From Streptomyces sp. NBC_00554 (GTDB taxonomy: Bacteria; Actinomycetota; Actinomycetes; Streptomycetales; Streptomycetaceae), in the NCBI RefSeq assembly GCF_041431135.1, contig NZ_CP107799.1, forward strand, positions 930,001 to 994,000: DNA of 64,000 bases, written 5' to 3'. The translations under genes were made by a program, and so were the position numbers. Under the pieces are notes generated by a model. It did no database searches. It saw only the letters and a program-made list of their open reading frames with translations, and was not told where the DNA came from. This document shows positions 43,588 through 52,084 of the stretch, piece by piece. Within the stretch, counting starts at the first letter, position 1, and each line of letters opens with the position of its first letter.

Positions 43588-45078
43588 ATGCCGATGGTTG
43601 TCGGCGTCGTGGCGGGGGCTGTTGTCCTCGCGCTGATCTTCATCGTTGTGGTTTTCAAGCTCATGTGGCGGGTCGCTGAGCCCAACGAAGCGCTGATCAT
43701 TTCCGGTTCGAAGCATCGGACCGAAGGCCTTGAAGAAGGCATGGGATTCCGCATCGTGACGGGGCGCGGCACGCTGGTGCTGCCGGGTGTGCAGGCGGTG
43801 CGCAAGATCTCGCTCGACCTCAACGAGACCGAGCTGCACGTGGACTGCGTGACCCATCAGGGCATTCCGCTCAAGGTGCGGGGCGTGGTCATCTTCAAGG
43901 TGGGCGACGACTTCGTGTCGATCGCCAACGCGGGCCGCCGCTTCCTCGACCAGCAGAAGCTGATGTCGGAGCGGGTGCACAACGTGTTCGCCGGTCATCT
44001 GCGGTCCATCGTCGGCGGGTTGACCGTCGAGGACATGATCCGCGACCGGGAGAAGCTGACCGGCCAGACCCGGGCCGCCTGCGGGACCGAGATGGAGAAG
44101 CTGGGTCTGATCGTCGACTCGCTGCAGATCCACGAGATCGAGGACCCGACCGGCTACATCAAGAACCTGGCCATGCCGCACGCCGCCGCCGTACAGCGCG
44201 ACGCGCGGATCGCGCAGGCCGAGGCGAACCGGCTCGCCACCGAGGCCGAACAGAAGGCCGCGGCACGGATGTCGGAGGCGACCCGGGACAGCGAGATCCT
44301 CCAGGCCGGCTACCAGGCCGAGCGCGACAAGGCGGCCGCCAAGGCCCAGCAGGCCGGACCGCTCGCGGATGCGGCCGCCCGGCAGGACGTCGTCGTACAG
44401 GAGACGCGCATCGCCGAACTCGAGGCGCAGCGCCGTGAGCAGCAGCTCCAGGCGGACGTCCGCAAGCCGGCGGACGCCAAGGCGTACGAGACACGGGCCA
44501 GGGCCGAGGCCGAGCGTGACGCGCGGATCTCCGCCGCGCAGGCCAAGGCCCAGGAGACCGAGCTCGCTGCCGCGGCGGAGGCGACCCGGGTCAAGACGGC
44601 CGCGGGCGCCGAGGCCGAGGCAACGAAGGCGCGGGGCGTGGCCGCCGCGTCGGCGACGCGGGCCACCGGTGAGGCCGAGGCCGCCGCAGCTCAGGCCAAG
44701 GGGCTCGCCGCCGCCGAGGCGACGCGCGCCCAGGGTCTCGCGGAGGCCGAGGCCATCAAGGCGCGGGCCGCCGCCCTCGCCGAAAACCAGGAGGCCGTGG
44801 TCGCCCAGCAACTCGCGGAGAACTGGCCGGAGATCGTCCGGGCGGGCGCGAGCGCCTTCGGCAACGTCGAACACATGGTGCTGCTCAACGGCGCCGACGG
44901 GATGTCGGACATGTTCGCCAAGGCGCTCACCATGGGCGGCACGGGGCTCGGCCTGGCACGGCAGTTGCTCGCGTCGATGAACCAGAACGGTACGGCGCCG
45001 GACGGTGCAACGGCCGGGGTCAACGGCGTTGTGCCGCCGCGTTCGGAGAGGGTGCCGGTGGAGCAGGACAAGGCGTGA
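43588..45078 (+). CDS. floT: Flotillin-like SPFH domain protein
   Basis: A 496-residue membrane-anchored protein with an N-terminal hydrophobic helix (VVGVVAGAVVLALIFIVVVF, residues 4-23), an SPFH domain (EPNEALIISGSKHRTEG through VQAVRKISLDLNETELHVDC and the YIKNLAMP motif near 190), then a long Ala/Glu-rich coiled coil (about 200-420) with EA repeats, and a C-terminal tail. Flotillins scaffold membrane microdomains. Start ATG 43588 with AAAGGGGG just upstream. Preceded by the small NfeD-like gene, and followed by a strong terminator. Confidence 0.9.
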   Translation: MPMVVGVVAGAVVLALIFIVVVFKLMWRVAEPNEALIISGSKHRTEGLEEGMGFRIVTGRGTLVLPGVQAVRKISLDLNETELHVDCVTHQGIPLKVRGVVIFKVGDDFVSIANAGRRFLDQQKLMSERVHNVFAGHLRSIVGGLTVEDMIRDREKLTGQTRAACGTEMEKLGLIVDSLQIHEIEDPTGYIKNLAMPHAAAVQRDARIAQAEANRLATEAEQKAAARMSEATRDSEILQAGYQAERDKAAAKAQQAGPLADAAARQDVVVQETRIAELEAQRREQQLQADVRKPADAKAYETRARAEAERDARISAAQAKAQETELAAAAEATRVKTAAGAEAEATKARGVAAASATRATGEAEAAAAQAKGLAAAEATRAQGLAEAEAIKARAAALAENQEAVVAQQLAENWPEIVRAGASAFGNVEHMVLLNGADGMSDMFAKALTMGGTGLGLARQLLASMNQNGTAPDGATAGVNGVVPPRSERVPVEQDKA

Positions 45079-45087
45079 GGCCGTGAG

Positions 45088-45125
45088 CTTCGGGGGTACG
45101 GGAGTTGGCTTCCGTACCCCCGAAG
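45088..45125. terminator. Terminator hairpin after the flotillin gene
   Basis: CTTCGGGGGTACGG and its exact complement form a 14-base stem around a 10-base loop (45088-45125), ten bases past the stop. Confidence 0.85.
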
Positions 45126-45137
45126 TAACGTGACCCC

Positions 45138-45584
45138 GTGACTGCCTCAACCGATGAAGACGTCCCCGGCCGCTACGGCCCCTCCGCGACCACCGAAGCC
45201 GAGCCCCGCGAGGTGGGCCGGGTGCGGACGGAGTACTCCCCCGCGCACGACGGCGACCCGGATCCCGGCGAGATCGTCTGGACGTGGGTGCCCTTCGAAG
45301 AGAACGACGGGCGTGGCAAGGACCGTCCGGTGCTCGTCGTCGCCCGCGAGGACGAGGGGACGTTTCTCGCCGTCCAGCTGTCGAGCAAGCGGCACGACGG
45401 TGACCGCGAGTGGGTGCCGATCGGGAGCGGGCCGTGGGATCGGACCGGGCGGGACTCGTGGGTGGATGTGGATCGCGTGCTGCGGCTGCATGAGGAGGGG
45501 ATGCGGCGGGAGGCTTGTGCGCTGGACCGGATGCGGTTCAACTCCGTTGTGCGGCGGTTGCAGGAAAGGTACGGGTGGCGGTAG
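45138..45584 (+). CDS. PemK/MazF-like protein, no antitoxin partner visible
   Basis: A 148-residue protein with GTG start. The core PDPGEIVWTWVPFEENDGRG, KDRPVLVVAR and LSSKRHDGDREWVPIG follows the MazF/PemK SH3-like barrel, a ribonuclease fold in toxin-antitoxin systems. The N-terminal 40 residues are charged and probably disordered. No small antitoxin gene lies up- or downstream: the flotillin terminator is just before it, and the next gene is convergent. It may be a domesticated non-toxin relative. The start lies 12 bases after the terminator stem, so its transcript begins very near or within the flotillin terminator. Confidence 0.75.
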   Translation: MTASTDEDVPGRYGPSATTEAEPREVGRVRTEYSPAHDGDPDPGEIVWTWVPFEENDGRGKDRPVLVVAREDEGTFLAVQLSSKRHDGDREWVPIGSGPWDRTGRDSWVDVDRVLRLHEEGMRREACALDRMRFNSVVRRLQERYGWR

Positions 45585-45604
45585 GCCGTGTTTCGACTGC
45601 GGGT

Positions 45605-45665
45605 GCGTTGTGGCTGGTCGCGCCCCGCGGCGGAGCCGCAAATGTCACAGCCCCGCGCCCCTGAG
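45605..45665. repeat. GC-rich intergenic palindromic sequence
   Basis: Between the PemK-like stop and the TIGR02452 stop, GCGGC-GGA-GCCGC (45627-45639) is nested in outer CGCGCCCC-type repeats. It resembles short hairpin elements seen between Streptomyces genes and may end both convergent transcripts. Confidence 0.45.
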
Positions 45666-45669
45666 TCTG

Positions 45670-46500
45670 TTACCCAACCCGGAAATGCGATTCAAACGTA
45701 CGCTCGAATGCGCCTCTCGTCGCCGAACCCGCCGTACGGTCCAGGACCCCGAACACGACGTGCTCGAAGTAGCCCTCGAAGCGGCCCTTGACCAGCAGGC
45801 CGTGGAAGGCGCTCGCCACCTGGGCCGGGTCGTTCTGGAAGACTCCGCAGCCCCATGCGCCGAGCACCAGTCGTCGGTAGCCGTGGGCCGCAGCGACCTC
45901 GAGGACCCGCTCGGCGCGTACGGCCAGGGCTTGTGGGAGTTCCGGTGTGCGCTCCGGGGCGGTGCGCAGGACCACTCCGGCGTTGGGTGCCGCGGCGGTC
46001 AGGAATGCGGCCGTGTAGGGCTCGTCGAGGAGTCGCCCGCGGTCGTCGCGGAAGACGGGCACGGCGGGTGAGTGGATGACACGGTCCGTGTAGAACGGAT
46101 CGCGGTGGGTGCGGTGGTGGTCGTAGAACGGCCGGGCCCGCAGCAGGCAGGTGTACAGCGCGGAGGCCCGGCAGAGGGCCTCTTCCTGGGCCTGCGCACC
46201 CTTGAGATAGCCGCCGCCGGGATTGCGCGCCGAGGAGAAGTTCAGGACGGCGACGGGGTCCGGCCCGCCCGCGAGCCGCCGGGCGGCCTCCAGGCTGCTC
46301 TCCCCCGTGACCTCGAACGTCGTGTCCACAGGGCTGACCGGGGAGATCTCCACGGGCTCAGGGCCGTACATCCGTGTGCCGTCCCTGGCGGTGTCGACCG
46401 CCGCGGCGATCGGCACCGTGCGCCCGTCGGACGCGCGGTACGAACCGGCCGCGACGATCTCCTCCGTGTGCTGTGCGATCCCGCGCAGGCGCGCGCTCAC
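45670..46500 (-). CDS. TIGR02452 family protein (PARG/macrodomain-like)
   Basis: A 276-residue protein with the family signature VLNFSSARNPGGGYLKGAQA followed by QEEALCRASALY near residues 100-130, and the C-terminal GAWGCGVFQNDPAQVA near 235. The fold is related to macrodomains and poly(ADP-ribose) glycohydrolases, so ADP-ribose or its derivatives are likely ligands. The start is the GTG at 46500 (VSARLRGIAQHTEEIVAAGS), the family-like N-terminus. It overlaps by four bases the stop of a short upstream frame. Divergent from egtA by about 257 bases. Confidence 0.85.
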   Translation of the reverse strand: MSARLRGIAQHTEEIVAAGSYRASDGRTVPIAAAVDTARDGTRMYGPEPVEISPVSPVDTTFEVTGESSLEAARRLAGGPDPVAVLNFSSARNPGGGYLKGAQAQEEALCRASALYTCLLRARPFYDHHRTHRDPFYTDRVIHSPAVPVFRDDRGRLLDEPYTAAFLTAAAPNAGVVLRTAPERTPELPQALAVRAERVLEVAAAHGYRRLVLGAWGCGVFQNDPAQVASAFHGLLVKGRFEGYFEHVVFGVLDRTAGSATRGAFERTFESHFRVG

Positions 46501-46559
46501 GGCGCGACCCCCGTACGCTCCGTGAACGCGCCCCGCGCGATCTCCCCCGTCGTGCTCAT
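46497..46559 (-). CDS. Candidate 20-codon ORF overlapping the TIGR02452 start
   Basis: A minus-strand frame from the ATG at 46559 (or an earlier ATG at 46586) reads MSTTGEIARGAFTERTGVAP and stops at 46497, sharing GTGA with the downstream start. This looks like translational coupling. Alternatively a one-base frameshift separates a real N-terminal extension from the TIGR02452 protein. Confidence 0.35.
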   Translation of the reverse strand: MSTTGEIARGAFTERTGVAP

Positions 46560-46757
46560 GAACGCATCGTGAGCGATGCTGGTCATGCTGCGCAACAGAG
46601 TTTCTTGGGTTTGCAAACAGTGGTTCCCGGTCCTTAAAGCGACGATCTGCACCCTTGTGCGAACAGGCGTGCGTGGTCTTGGGTAGGACGAGCATTGCCG
46701 GTCCGGCCCTACAGACGGCGGGCCGGCGGCATGGTGGAATCTCAGGAGGATCCCGAC
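46501..46757. promoter_or_regulatory. Divergent promoter region between TIGR02452 gene and egtA
   Basis: Besides the small minus-strand frame, it holds GCATCG-TGAG-CGATGC (46564-46579) and the perfect palindrome GTTTGCAAAC (46609-46618). These could bind a regulator, but none is identified. The egtA end carries AGGAGGA directly before its ATG. Confidence 0.4.
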
Positions 46758-48128
46758 ATGTCCGATTCGGTGAGTGACTGTACGGAGCACCGCTCCGTTG
46801 TCACCGAGGCCGAGGTGGAAGCGCTGGTCCGAGGCATCTGCTTCAAGACCGGACCACCTCGATTCATCGGTGTCGAAGTGGAATGGTTCGTCCACGAGCT
46901 GCGGCTGCCGCGGCTCCCGGTAAGACCGGAACGACTGGAAGCGGCCTACGCCGCACTGCGGACCCTGCCCCTGCGTTCGGCGCTCACCGTCGAACCCGGC
47001 GGACAGCTGGAGCTCAGCTCCCTTCCCGCCGCCTCCCTGATGGAGTGCATCGGGTCCGTCTCCGCCGACCTCGACGCCGTACGCGCGGTACTGCGCGAGG
47101 CGGATCTCGGCCTCACTGGCTACGGCCAGGATCCCTGGAACCCCCCGAGCCGCTTCCTCCATGAGCCGCGGTACGACGCCATGGAGCAGTACCTCGACCG
47201 CACGGGTCCCGAGGGGCGCGCCATGATGTGCACCTCCGCCTCCGTCCAGGTGTGCCTGGACGCCGGGTACGAGGAGCCGGGCCCGCTCGGGCACGGGCGC
47301 CGCTGGTGGATGGCGCACCAGCTCGGCGCGGTCCTGCTGGCGGCTTTCGCCCACTCCCCGATGGCCCGGGGACGGCACACCGGCTGGCGCTCCACGCGGC
47401 AGTCGCTGTGGGCGGCAATGGACCCCGGGCGGTCCAACGCGCCTCCGCTGGGTCCCGAGCCGCGTGCCGCCTGGGCCAGGCGCGTCCTGGACGCGCCGGT
47501 GATGTGCGTACGGGCGCCGGACGGCCCCTGGGACGTACCGGAAGACCTGAGTTTCCGGGCGTGGACCCGCTCCGACAATCCGCCGGACCGGGCCGACCTC
47601 GACTATCACCTGACGACGCTGTTCCCGCCGGTGCGACCGCGCGGCCATCTGGAACTGCGCATGATCGACGCGCAGCCGGGCGACGACGGGTGGATCGTGC
47701 CGCTCGCCGTGACGACGGCGCTCTTCGACGACCCGGAGGCCGCGGAGCTCGCCTACCGGACCGTCAAGCCCCTTGCGGAGAGGGCGGGTTCGCTGCCGGC
47801 TCCGCGCAATCCGCTGTGGGAGGACGCCGCACGGCACGGTCTCACCGACCCCGAGCTGCGTGAGGCCGCCGTGATCTGTTTCGCGGCGGCTGCCGAGGCC
47901 CTGCCCCGGCTCGGCGCCACCACCGAGGTCCTGGACGCCGTCGCGGAGTACACCGACCGCTTCGTGGCCCGGGGCCGCTGCCCCGCCGACGATCTGCTCG
48001 TCCAACTCCAGGGCCGGTCCCACAACCGGTCCGAGGGCCCGTCCCGCAGTCAGCGCCTCGACGGGTTCCATGACCGGCTCGACGGTCGCTTCCACGGTCA
48101 GTTCCAAGGGAAGGACATCGGCTCATGA
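46758..48128 (+). CDS. egtA: Glutamate-cysteine ligase EgtA of ergothioneine synthesis
   Basis: A 456-residue GCS2-type ligase that joins glutamate and cysteine to give gamma-glutamylcysteine, the sulfur donor for EgtB. The N-terminus has RFIGVEVEWFVHEL, with acidic metal residues, TVEPGGQLELSSLPA near residue 75, and a C-terminal half with the conserved LRMIDAQPGDDGW near 300. Start ATG 46758 has AGGAGGA at optimal distance. The last 30 residues (RSHNRSEGPSRSQRLDGFHD and on) are repetitive and outside the family core. First gene of an overlapping egtABCD operon. Confidence 0.93.
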   Translation: MSDSVSDCTEHRSVVTEAEVEALVRGICFKTGPPRFIGVEVEWFVHELRLPRLPVRPERLEAAYAALRTLPLRSALTVEPGGQLELSSLPAASLMECIGSVSADLDAVRAVLREADLGLTGYGQDPWNPPSRFLHEPRYDAMEQYLDRTGPEGRAMMCTSASVQVCLDAGYEEPGPLGHGRRWWMAHQLGAVLLAAFAHSPMARGRHTGWRSTRQSLWAAMDPGRSNAPPLGPEPRAAWARRVLDAPVMCVRAPDGPWDVPEDLSFRAWTRSDNPPDRADLDYHLTTLFPPVRPRGHLELRMIDAQPGDDGWIVPLAVTTALFDDPEAAELAYRTVKPLAERAGSLPAPRNPLWEDAARHGLTDPELREAAVICFAAAAEALPRLGATTEVLDAVAEYTDRFVARGRCPADDLLVQLQGRSHNRSEGPSRSQRLDGFHDRLDGRFHGQFQGKDIGS

Positions 48129-49465
48129 CCGCCCCCGAATCAGTCACGGACCCCGAATCGCTCACGGATCCCGAGTCGCTCAGGGAGCGTGCCCTCGACG
48201 CGCTGACCACCGCCCGCGACCGCACCGCGCTCCTCACCTCGTGCGTCGAGGAGCCCGAACTGACCGCGCAGCACTCGCCGTTGATGTCCCCGCTGGTGTG
48301 GGACCTGGCGCACATCGGCAACCAGGAGGAGCTGTGGCTGCTGCGGGCGGTCGCGGGGCGTGACGCCATGCGGCCTGAGATCGACGGGCTGTACGACGCG
48401 TTCGAGCACTCGCGCGCCGAGCGGCCCTCGCTGCCGCTGCTGCCGCCCGGGGAAGCCCGCCATTACGCCGCCGAGGTGCGCGGGCGGGCGCTGGACATCC
48501 TGGAGAGCACCGCGTTCGGCGGGACCCGGCTGACCGAGGCGGGCTTCGCCTTCGGGATGATCGCGCAGCATGAACAGCAGCACGACGAGACGATGCTGAT
48601 CACCCATCAGCTCCGCAAGGGACCCGCGGCCCTGACGGCGCCGGATCCCGCGCCCGTCCCGCTGTTCACCGGTCCCGCCGAAGTCCTGGTTCCCGGCGGC
48701 CCGTTCACGATGGGCACGTCCACCGAGCCGTGGGCGCTGGACAACGAGCGGCCCGCGCATCGACGTACGGTCCCGTCGTTCTTCATCGACACCACACCGG
48801 TGACGAACGCCGCGTACCAGGCCTTCATCGCGGACGGCGGCTACGGCACCGCACGCTGGTGGGCTCCGGAGGGCTGGGACCACATCCGGACGCACGGCAT
48901 CGAGGCGCCGCTGTTCTGGCGTCACGAAGGCGGGCAGTGGCTGCGGCGCCGCTTCGGCGTCACCGAGGTGGTGCCGCCCGACGAGCCCGTGCTGCACGTC
49001 AGCTGGTACGAGGCCGACGCGTACGCCCGCTGGGCGGGGCGGCGGCTGCCCACCGAGGCCGAGTGGGAGAAGGCGGCCCGCCACGACCCGGCGTCCGGCC
49101 GCTCCAGGCGCTATCCGTGGGGCGACGCCGACCCGGCCCCCGAGCACGCCAACCTGGGCCAGCGCCATCTGCGTCCGGCGCCGGCGGGCAGCTATCCGGC
49201 CGGCGAATCGCCGCTCGGCGTACGGCAGTTGATCGGCGACGTGTGGGAGTGGACGTCGAGCGACCTGTCGCCCTACCCGGGGTTCGCGGCCTTCCCGTAC
49301 AAGGAGTACTCGGAGGTGTTCTTCGGCCCGGAGTACAAGGTGCTGCGCGGCGGTTCGTTCGCGGTGGACGCGGTGGCCTGCCGAGGGACCTTCCGCAACT
49401 GGGACTATCCGATCCGGCGGCAGATCTTCTCCGGGTTCCGCACCGCCCGCTCGGAGAATGCCTGA
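48125..49465 (+). CDS. egtB: Iron-dependent sulfoxide synthase EgtB
   Basis: A 446-residue enzyme that links gamma-glutamylcysteine to hercynine using oxygen and non-haem iron. The N-terminal DinB-like domain has WDLAHIGNQEELWL and the iron-binding HEQQHDE motif (HX3HXE) near residue 150. The C-terminal formylglycine-generating-enzyme-like domain has VPGGPFTMGT, RRLPTEAEWEKAARHD and VLRGGSF. It overlaps egtA by four bases and egtC by one. The N-terminus has a short Thr-Asp-Pro-Glu-Ser-Leu repeat. Confidence 0.95.
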   Translation: MTAPESVTDPESLTDPESLRERALDALTTARDRTALLTSCVEEPELTAQHSPLMSPLVWDLAHIGNQEELWLLRAVAGRDAMRPEIDGLYDAFEHSRAERPSLPLLPPGEARHYAAEVRGRALDILESTAFGGTRLTEAGFAFGMIAQHEQQHDETMLITHQLRKGPAALTAPDPAPVPLFTGPAEVLVPGGPFTMGTSTEPWALDNERPAHRRTVPSFFIDTTPVTNAAYQAFIADGGYGTARWWAPEGWDHIRTHGIEAPLFWRHEGGQWLRRRFGVTEVVPPDEPVLHVSWYEADAYARWAGRRLPTEAEWEKAARHDPASGRSRRYPWGDADPAPEHANLGQRHLRPAPAGSYPAGESPLGVRQLIGDVWEWTSSDLSPYPGFAAFPYKEYSEVFFGPEYKVLRGGSFAVDAVACRGTFRNWDYPIRRQIFSGFRTARSENA

Positions 49466-50256
49466 TGTGCCGTCATCTGGCGTTCCTGGGAACCGAGGAA
49501 CCGCTCGGGAGACTCCTCGTGGAGCCGCCGCACAGCCTGTTCCGGCAGTCCTGGGCGCCCCGGCGGCAGCGGCACGGGACGGTCAACGCCGATGGTTTCG
49601 GGGTGGGTTGGTACGCCGAGGGAGACCCTCTGCCCGCCCGCTACCGCCGTACCGGGCCCATCTGGGGCGATCAGTCGTTCGCGGATCTGGCACGTGTCGT
49701 CCGGACCACCGCGTTGCTCGCGGCGGTCCGGGACGCGACCGTCGCGGGTGCCGACGGGGAGGCCGCGGCGGCGCCGTTCGCTGCGGGCCCCTGGCTGTTC
49801 AGTCACAACGGCGCCGTCCTCGGGTGGCCGCGCTCCCTGGCCCCGCTCGTCCAGAGCCTGCCCGCGATGGAGTTGCTGTCGATGGAGGCGCGCTGCGACT
49901 CGGCGCTCGTATGGGCGCTGCTCCTGCACCGGCTGCACGAGGGCGACGACGAGAGCCAGGCGCTGGCCGACACGGTCGTCGAGGTGGCCGAGGCGGCGCC
50001 GGGATCCCGGCTCAACCTGCTCCTCACCAACGGCGATTCGATCACCGCGACGGCGTGGGGCGACACCCTCTGGTACCTCACCGAGCCCGGCCACCGCACG
50101 GTCGTGGCCTCCGAGCCCTACGACGAGGACCCGCGCTGGCAGGAGGTGCCGGACCGCACGCTGCTGTCGGCGACCCGCGACGACGTCCTGCTCAGCCCGC
50201 TGAAGGACCCGCACGACCACCTGCCATCCGCACCTTCGAAGGAGCCCCGTACGTGA
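49465..50256 (+). CDS. egtC: Gamma-glutamyl hercynylcysteine sulfoxide hydrolase EgtC
   Basis: A 263-residue class II glutamine amidotransferase-like enzyme that removes the glutamate from the EgtB product. The nucleophile is Cys2 (MCRHLAFLG), exposed after Met removal. HGTVNADGFGVGWY near residue 37 and PWLFSHNGAVLGWP near 111 are the Ntn active-site strands. The ATG at 49465 shares one base with the egtB stop (TGATG). The stop overlaps the egtD GTG. Confidence 0.94.
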   Translation: MCRHLAFLGTEEPLGRLLVEPPHSLFRQSWAPRRQRHGTVNADGFGVGWYAEGDPLPARYRRTGPIWGDQSFADLARVVRTTALLAAVRDATVAGADGEAAAAPFAAGPWLFSHNGAVLGWPRSLAPLVQSLPAMELLSMEARCDSALVWALLLHRLHEGDDESQALADTVVEVAEAAPGSRLNLLLTNGDSITATAWGDTLWYLTEPGHRTVVASEPYDEDPRWQEVPDRTLLSATRDDVLLSPLKDPHDHLPSAPSKEPRT

Positions 50257-51215
50257 GCCCGTTCCTTCTCACCCGCACCCTGGCCGAGGACGCCACGGAG
50301 GCCGCGCTGCGCGCCGACGTCCTGCACGGTCTCACCCGTACCCCGAAAACGCTGCCGCCGAAGTGGTTCTACGACGCGCACGGCAGCGAGCTCTTCGAGA
50401 AGATCACCGAGCTGCCCGAGTACTACCCCACCCGGGCCGAGCGGGAGATCCTGATCGCCCGGGCCGCCGAGATCGCCGGGGCGACCGGTGCGCGCACCCT
50501 GGTCGAGCTGGGGTCCGGCTCGTCCGAGAAGACGCGGTATCTGCTCGACGCGCTGCCGGGGCTGCACACCTACGTCCCGGTCGACGTCAGCGAAGCCGCC
50601 CTCACCCAGGCCGGGCAGGCGCTGATCGCCGAGCAGCCGGACCTCAGCGTGCACGCGCTGATCGCCGACTTCACCGGCGGTCTCTCGCTTCCCGGTACTC
50701 CCGGGCCGCGGCTGGTGGCGTTCCTCGGCGGCACGATCGGCAATCTGCTGCCCGCCGAGCGCGCCACGTTCCTGTCCTCCGTACGGGCCCTGCTGTCGCC
50801 CGGCGACGCGCTGCTGCTCGGCACGGACCTGGTCAAGGACGAGTCGGTCCTGGTCACCGCGTACGACGACGCGGCCGGAGTGACCGCCGCGTTCAACAAG
50901 AACGTGCTGAGCGTCGTCAACCGCGAGCTCGGCGCCGACTTCGACCCGGACGCGTTCGACCACGTCGCCCTCTGGGACAGCGAGCACGAGTGGATCGAGA
51001 TGCGGTTGCGCTCGCGCGCCGAGCAGACCGTGAAGATCCCGGCCCTCGACCTCGCCGTCGACTTCGCGGACGGCGAGGAACTGCGCACCGAGATCTCGGC
51101 GAAGTTCCGCGAGGAGGGCGTACGCGGCGAGCTGGCCGCGGCGGGCTTCGAGTTGGCCCACTGGTGGACGGACACGGAGGGCCGTTTCGCGCTGTCGCTG
51201 AGCACCGCCGGGTAG
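50253..51215 (+). CDS. egtD: L-histidine N(alpha)-methyltransferase EgtD
   Basis: A 320-residue SAM-dependent enzyme that trimethylates histidine to hercynine. The N-terminus has PKWFYDAHGSELFEKITELP and EYYPTRAEREIL, then SAM motif LVELGSGSSEKTRYLL near residue 82, FLGGTIGNLLP near 158 and AAFNKNVLSVVNRELGADF near 213, all hallmarks of EgtD. The GTG at 50253 overlaps egtC (GTGA) and has AAGGAG upstream. No egtE is adjacent; the C-S lyase step must be done by a gene elsewhere, as is reported for Streptomyces. Confidence 0.95.
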   Translation: MSPFLLTRTLAEDATEAALRADVLHGLTRTPKTLPPKWFYDAHGSELFEKITELPEYYPTRAEREILIARAAEIAGATGARTLVELGSGSSEKTRYLLDALPGLHTYVPVDVSEAALTQAGQALIAEQPDLSVHALIADFTGGLSLPGTPGPRLVAFLGGTIGNLLPAERATFLSSVRALLSPGDALLLGTDLVKDESVLVTAYDDAAGVTAAFNKNVLSVVNRELGADFDPDAFDHVALWDSEHEWIEMRLRSRAEQTVKIPALDLAVDFADGEELRTEISAKFREEGVRGELAAAGFELAHWWTDTEGRFALSLSTAG

Positions 51216-51328
51216 CGGAGGGCGCTCACGTCATCCACGGTATGCCCCCACACCTCGCGGACCGCCGCACTGTGGGGCACCGTGGAATGACGCGTGGCAC
51301 ACCCGCCACGGCGGAGAGGAGTACCCGC

Positions 51329-51544
51329 ATGTCCGACCACACGTACCGGGTCACCGAGATCGTCGGCACCTCCCACGAGGGCGTCGACCAGGCCATTCGC
51401 AATGGCATCACCCGCGCCTCGCAGACCCTGCGCGGGCTGGACTGGTTCGAGGTCACGCAGGTCAGGGGGCAGATCGTGAACGGGCAGATCGAGCACTACC
51501 AGGTCGGCCTGAAGGTCGGATTCCGCCTGGAGGACGGCGCCTGA
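51329..51544 (+). CDS. Dodecin family flavin-binding protein
   Basis: A 71-residue protein matching dodecins: TYRVTEIVGTSHEGVDQAIR, then GLDWFEVTQVRGQIVNGQIE (with the flavin-stacking Trp) and YQVGLKVGFRLE. Dodecins form hollow dodecamers that store riboflavin, FMN or CoA-type ligands. ATG at 51329 with GAGAGGAG upstream. Located 113 bases after egtD, so it may have its own promoter. Confidence 0.92.
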   Translation: MSDHTYRVTEIVGTSHEGVDQAIRNGITRASQTLRGLDWFEVTQVRGQIVNGQIEHYQVGLKVGFRLEDGA

Positions 51545-51550
51545 CCCGTA

Positions 51551-51584
51551 GCCCCGCCACGAGGCCGGCAAGGCTCGGCGGGGC
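51551..51584. terminator. Bidirectional hairpin between dodecin and HAD genes
   Basis: GCCCCGCCACGAG pairs with CTCGGCGGGGC apart from a small bulge (51551-51584), filling the 42-base gap between the two convergent stops. Confidence 0.75.
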
Positions 51585-51586
51585 CC

Positions 51587-52084
51587 TCAGGTCCGCCCCT
51601 CACGCTCCTGCGCGTCCTTCAGCGCCTCGGACGCGCCGGTCCAGCGTGCCCGTACGACCGTGAAGCCCGCCCGCTCCGCGTCCTCGCAGACGAGCTCGTC
51701 GTCGTCCACGAGGACGCGGATCTCGCGGTCGCGGGCGAGCCGGCGGAGGATCTCCAGCTTGGTGCGGCGGGCCGGCCTGCGGTCGTCGTTGCGCCGCATC
51801 CAGACGCGGCCCTCGGGCAGCCCCTGTGCGGCCAGCCAGTCGAGCGTGTCGCGTCGGCACCGCTCGGGGCGGCCGGTGAGGTAGACGACCTCGCACTCCT
51901 CCGCGCTCTTCAGCGCCAGCGCCACGCCCTCGGCGAGCGGCGGATCCTGCGGCGCCGCCGCGAAGAACGCGGCCCAGTCCCGCGGCTTGCGCTCCAGGAA
52001 ATGCTGCCGATGCGCGGAGTCCGCGAGTGTGCCGTCCAGGTCGTACACGGCGAGTGGTCTGCTGCTCTTCTGCTCCACGCCCAT
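51587..52084 (-). CDS. HAD-superfamily phosphatase (polynucleotide 3'-phosphatase-like)
   Basis: A 165-residue HAD protein with nucleophile motif VYDLDGTLADSAHR near residue 13, motif II VYLTGRPERCRRDT near 67 and motif IV VLVDDDELVCEDA near 121. The size and TGRP motif fit the compact class related to polynucleotide kinase 3'-phosphatase domains. Start ATG 52084 (MGVEQKSSRP). A DNA/RNA end-repair or small-molecule phosphatase role is possible; neighbours do not help. Confidence 0.85.
   Translation of the reverse strand: MGVEQKSSRPLAVYDLDGTLADSAHRQHFLERKPRDWAAFFAAAPQDPPLAEGVALALKSAEECEVVYLTGRPERCRRDTLDWLAAQGLPEGRVWMRRNDDRRPARRTKLEILRRLARDREIRVLVDDDELVCEDAERAGFTVVRARWTGASEALKDAQEREGRT

Noticed and set aside
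43228..45150. A 640-codon minus-strand frame opposite flotillin
   Set aside because: Created by the Ala/Glu-rich coiled-coil coding region; Leu/Gly/Arg-rich with no domain.
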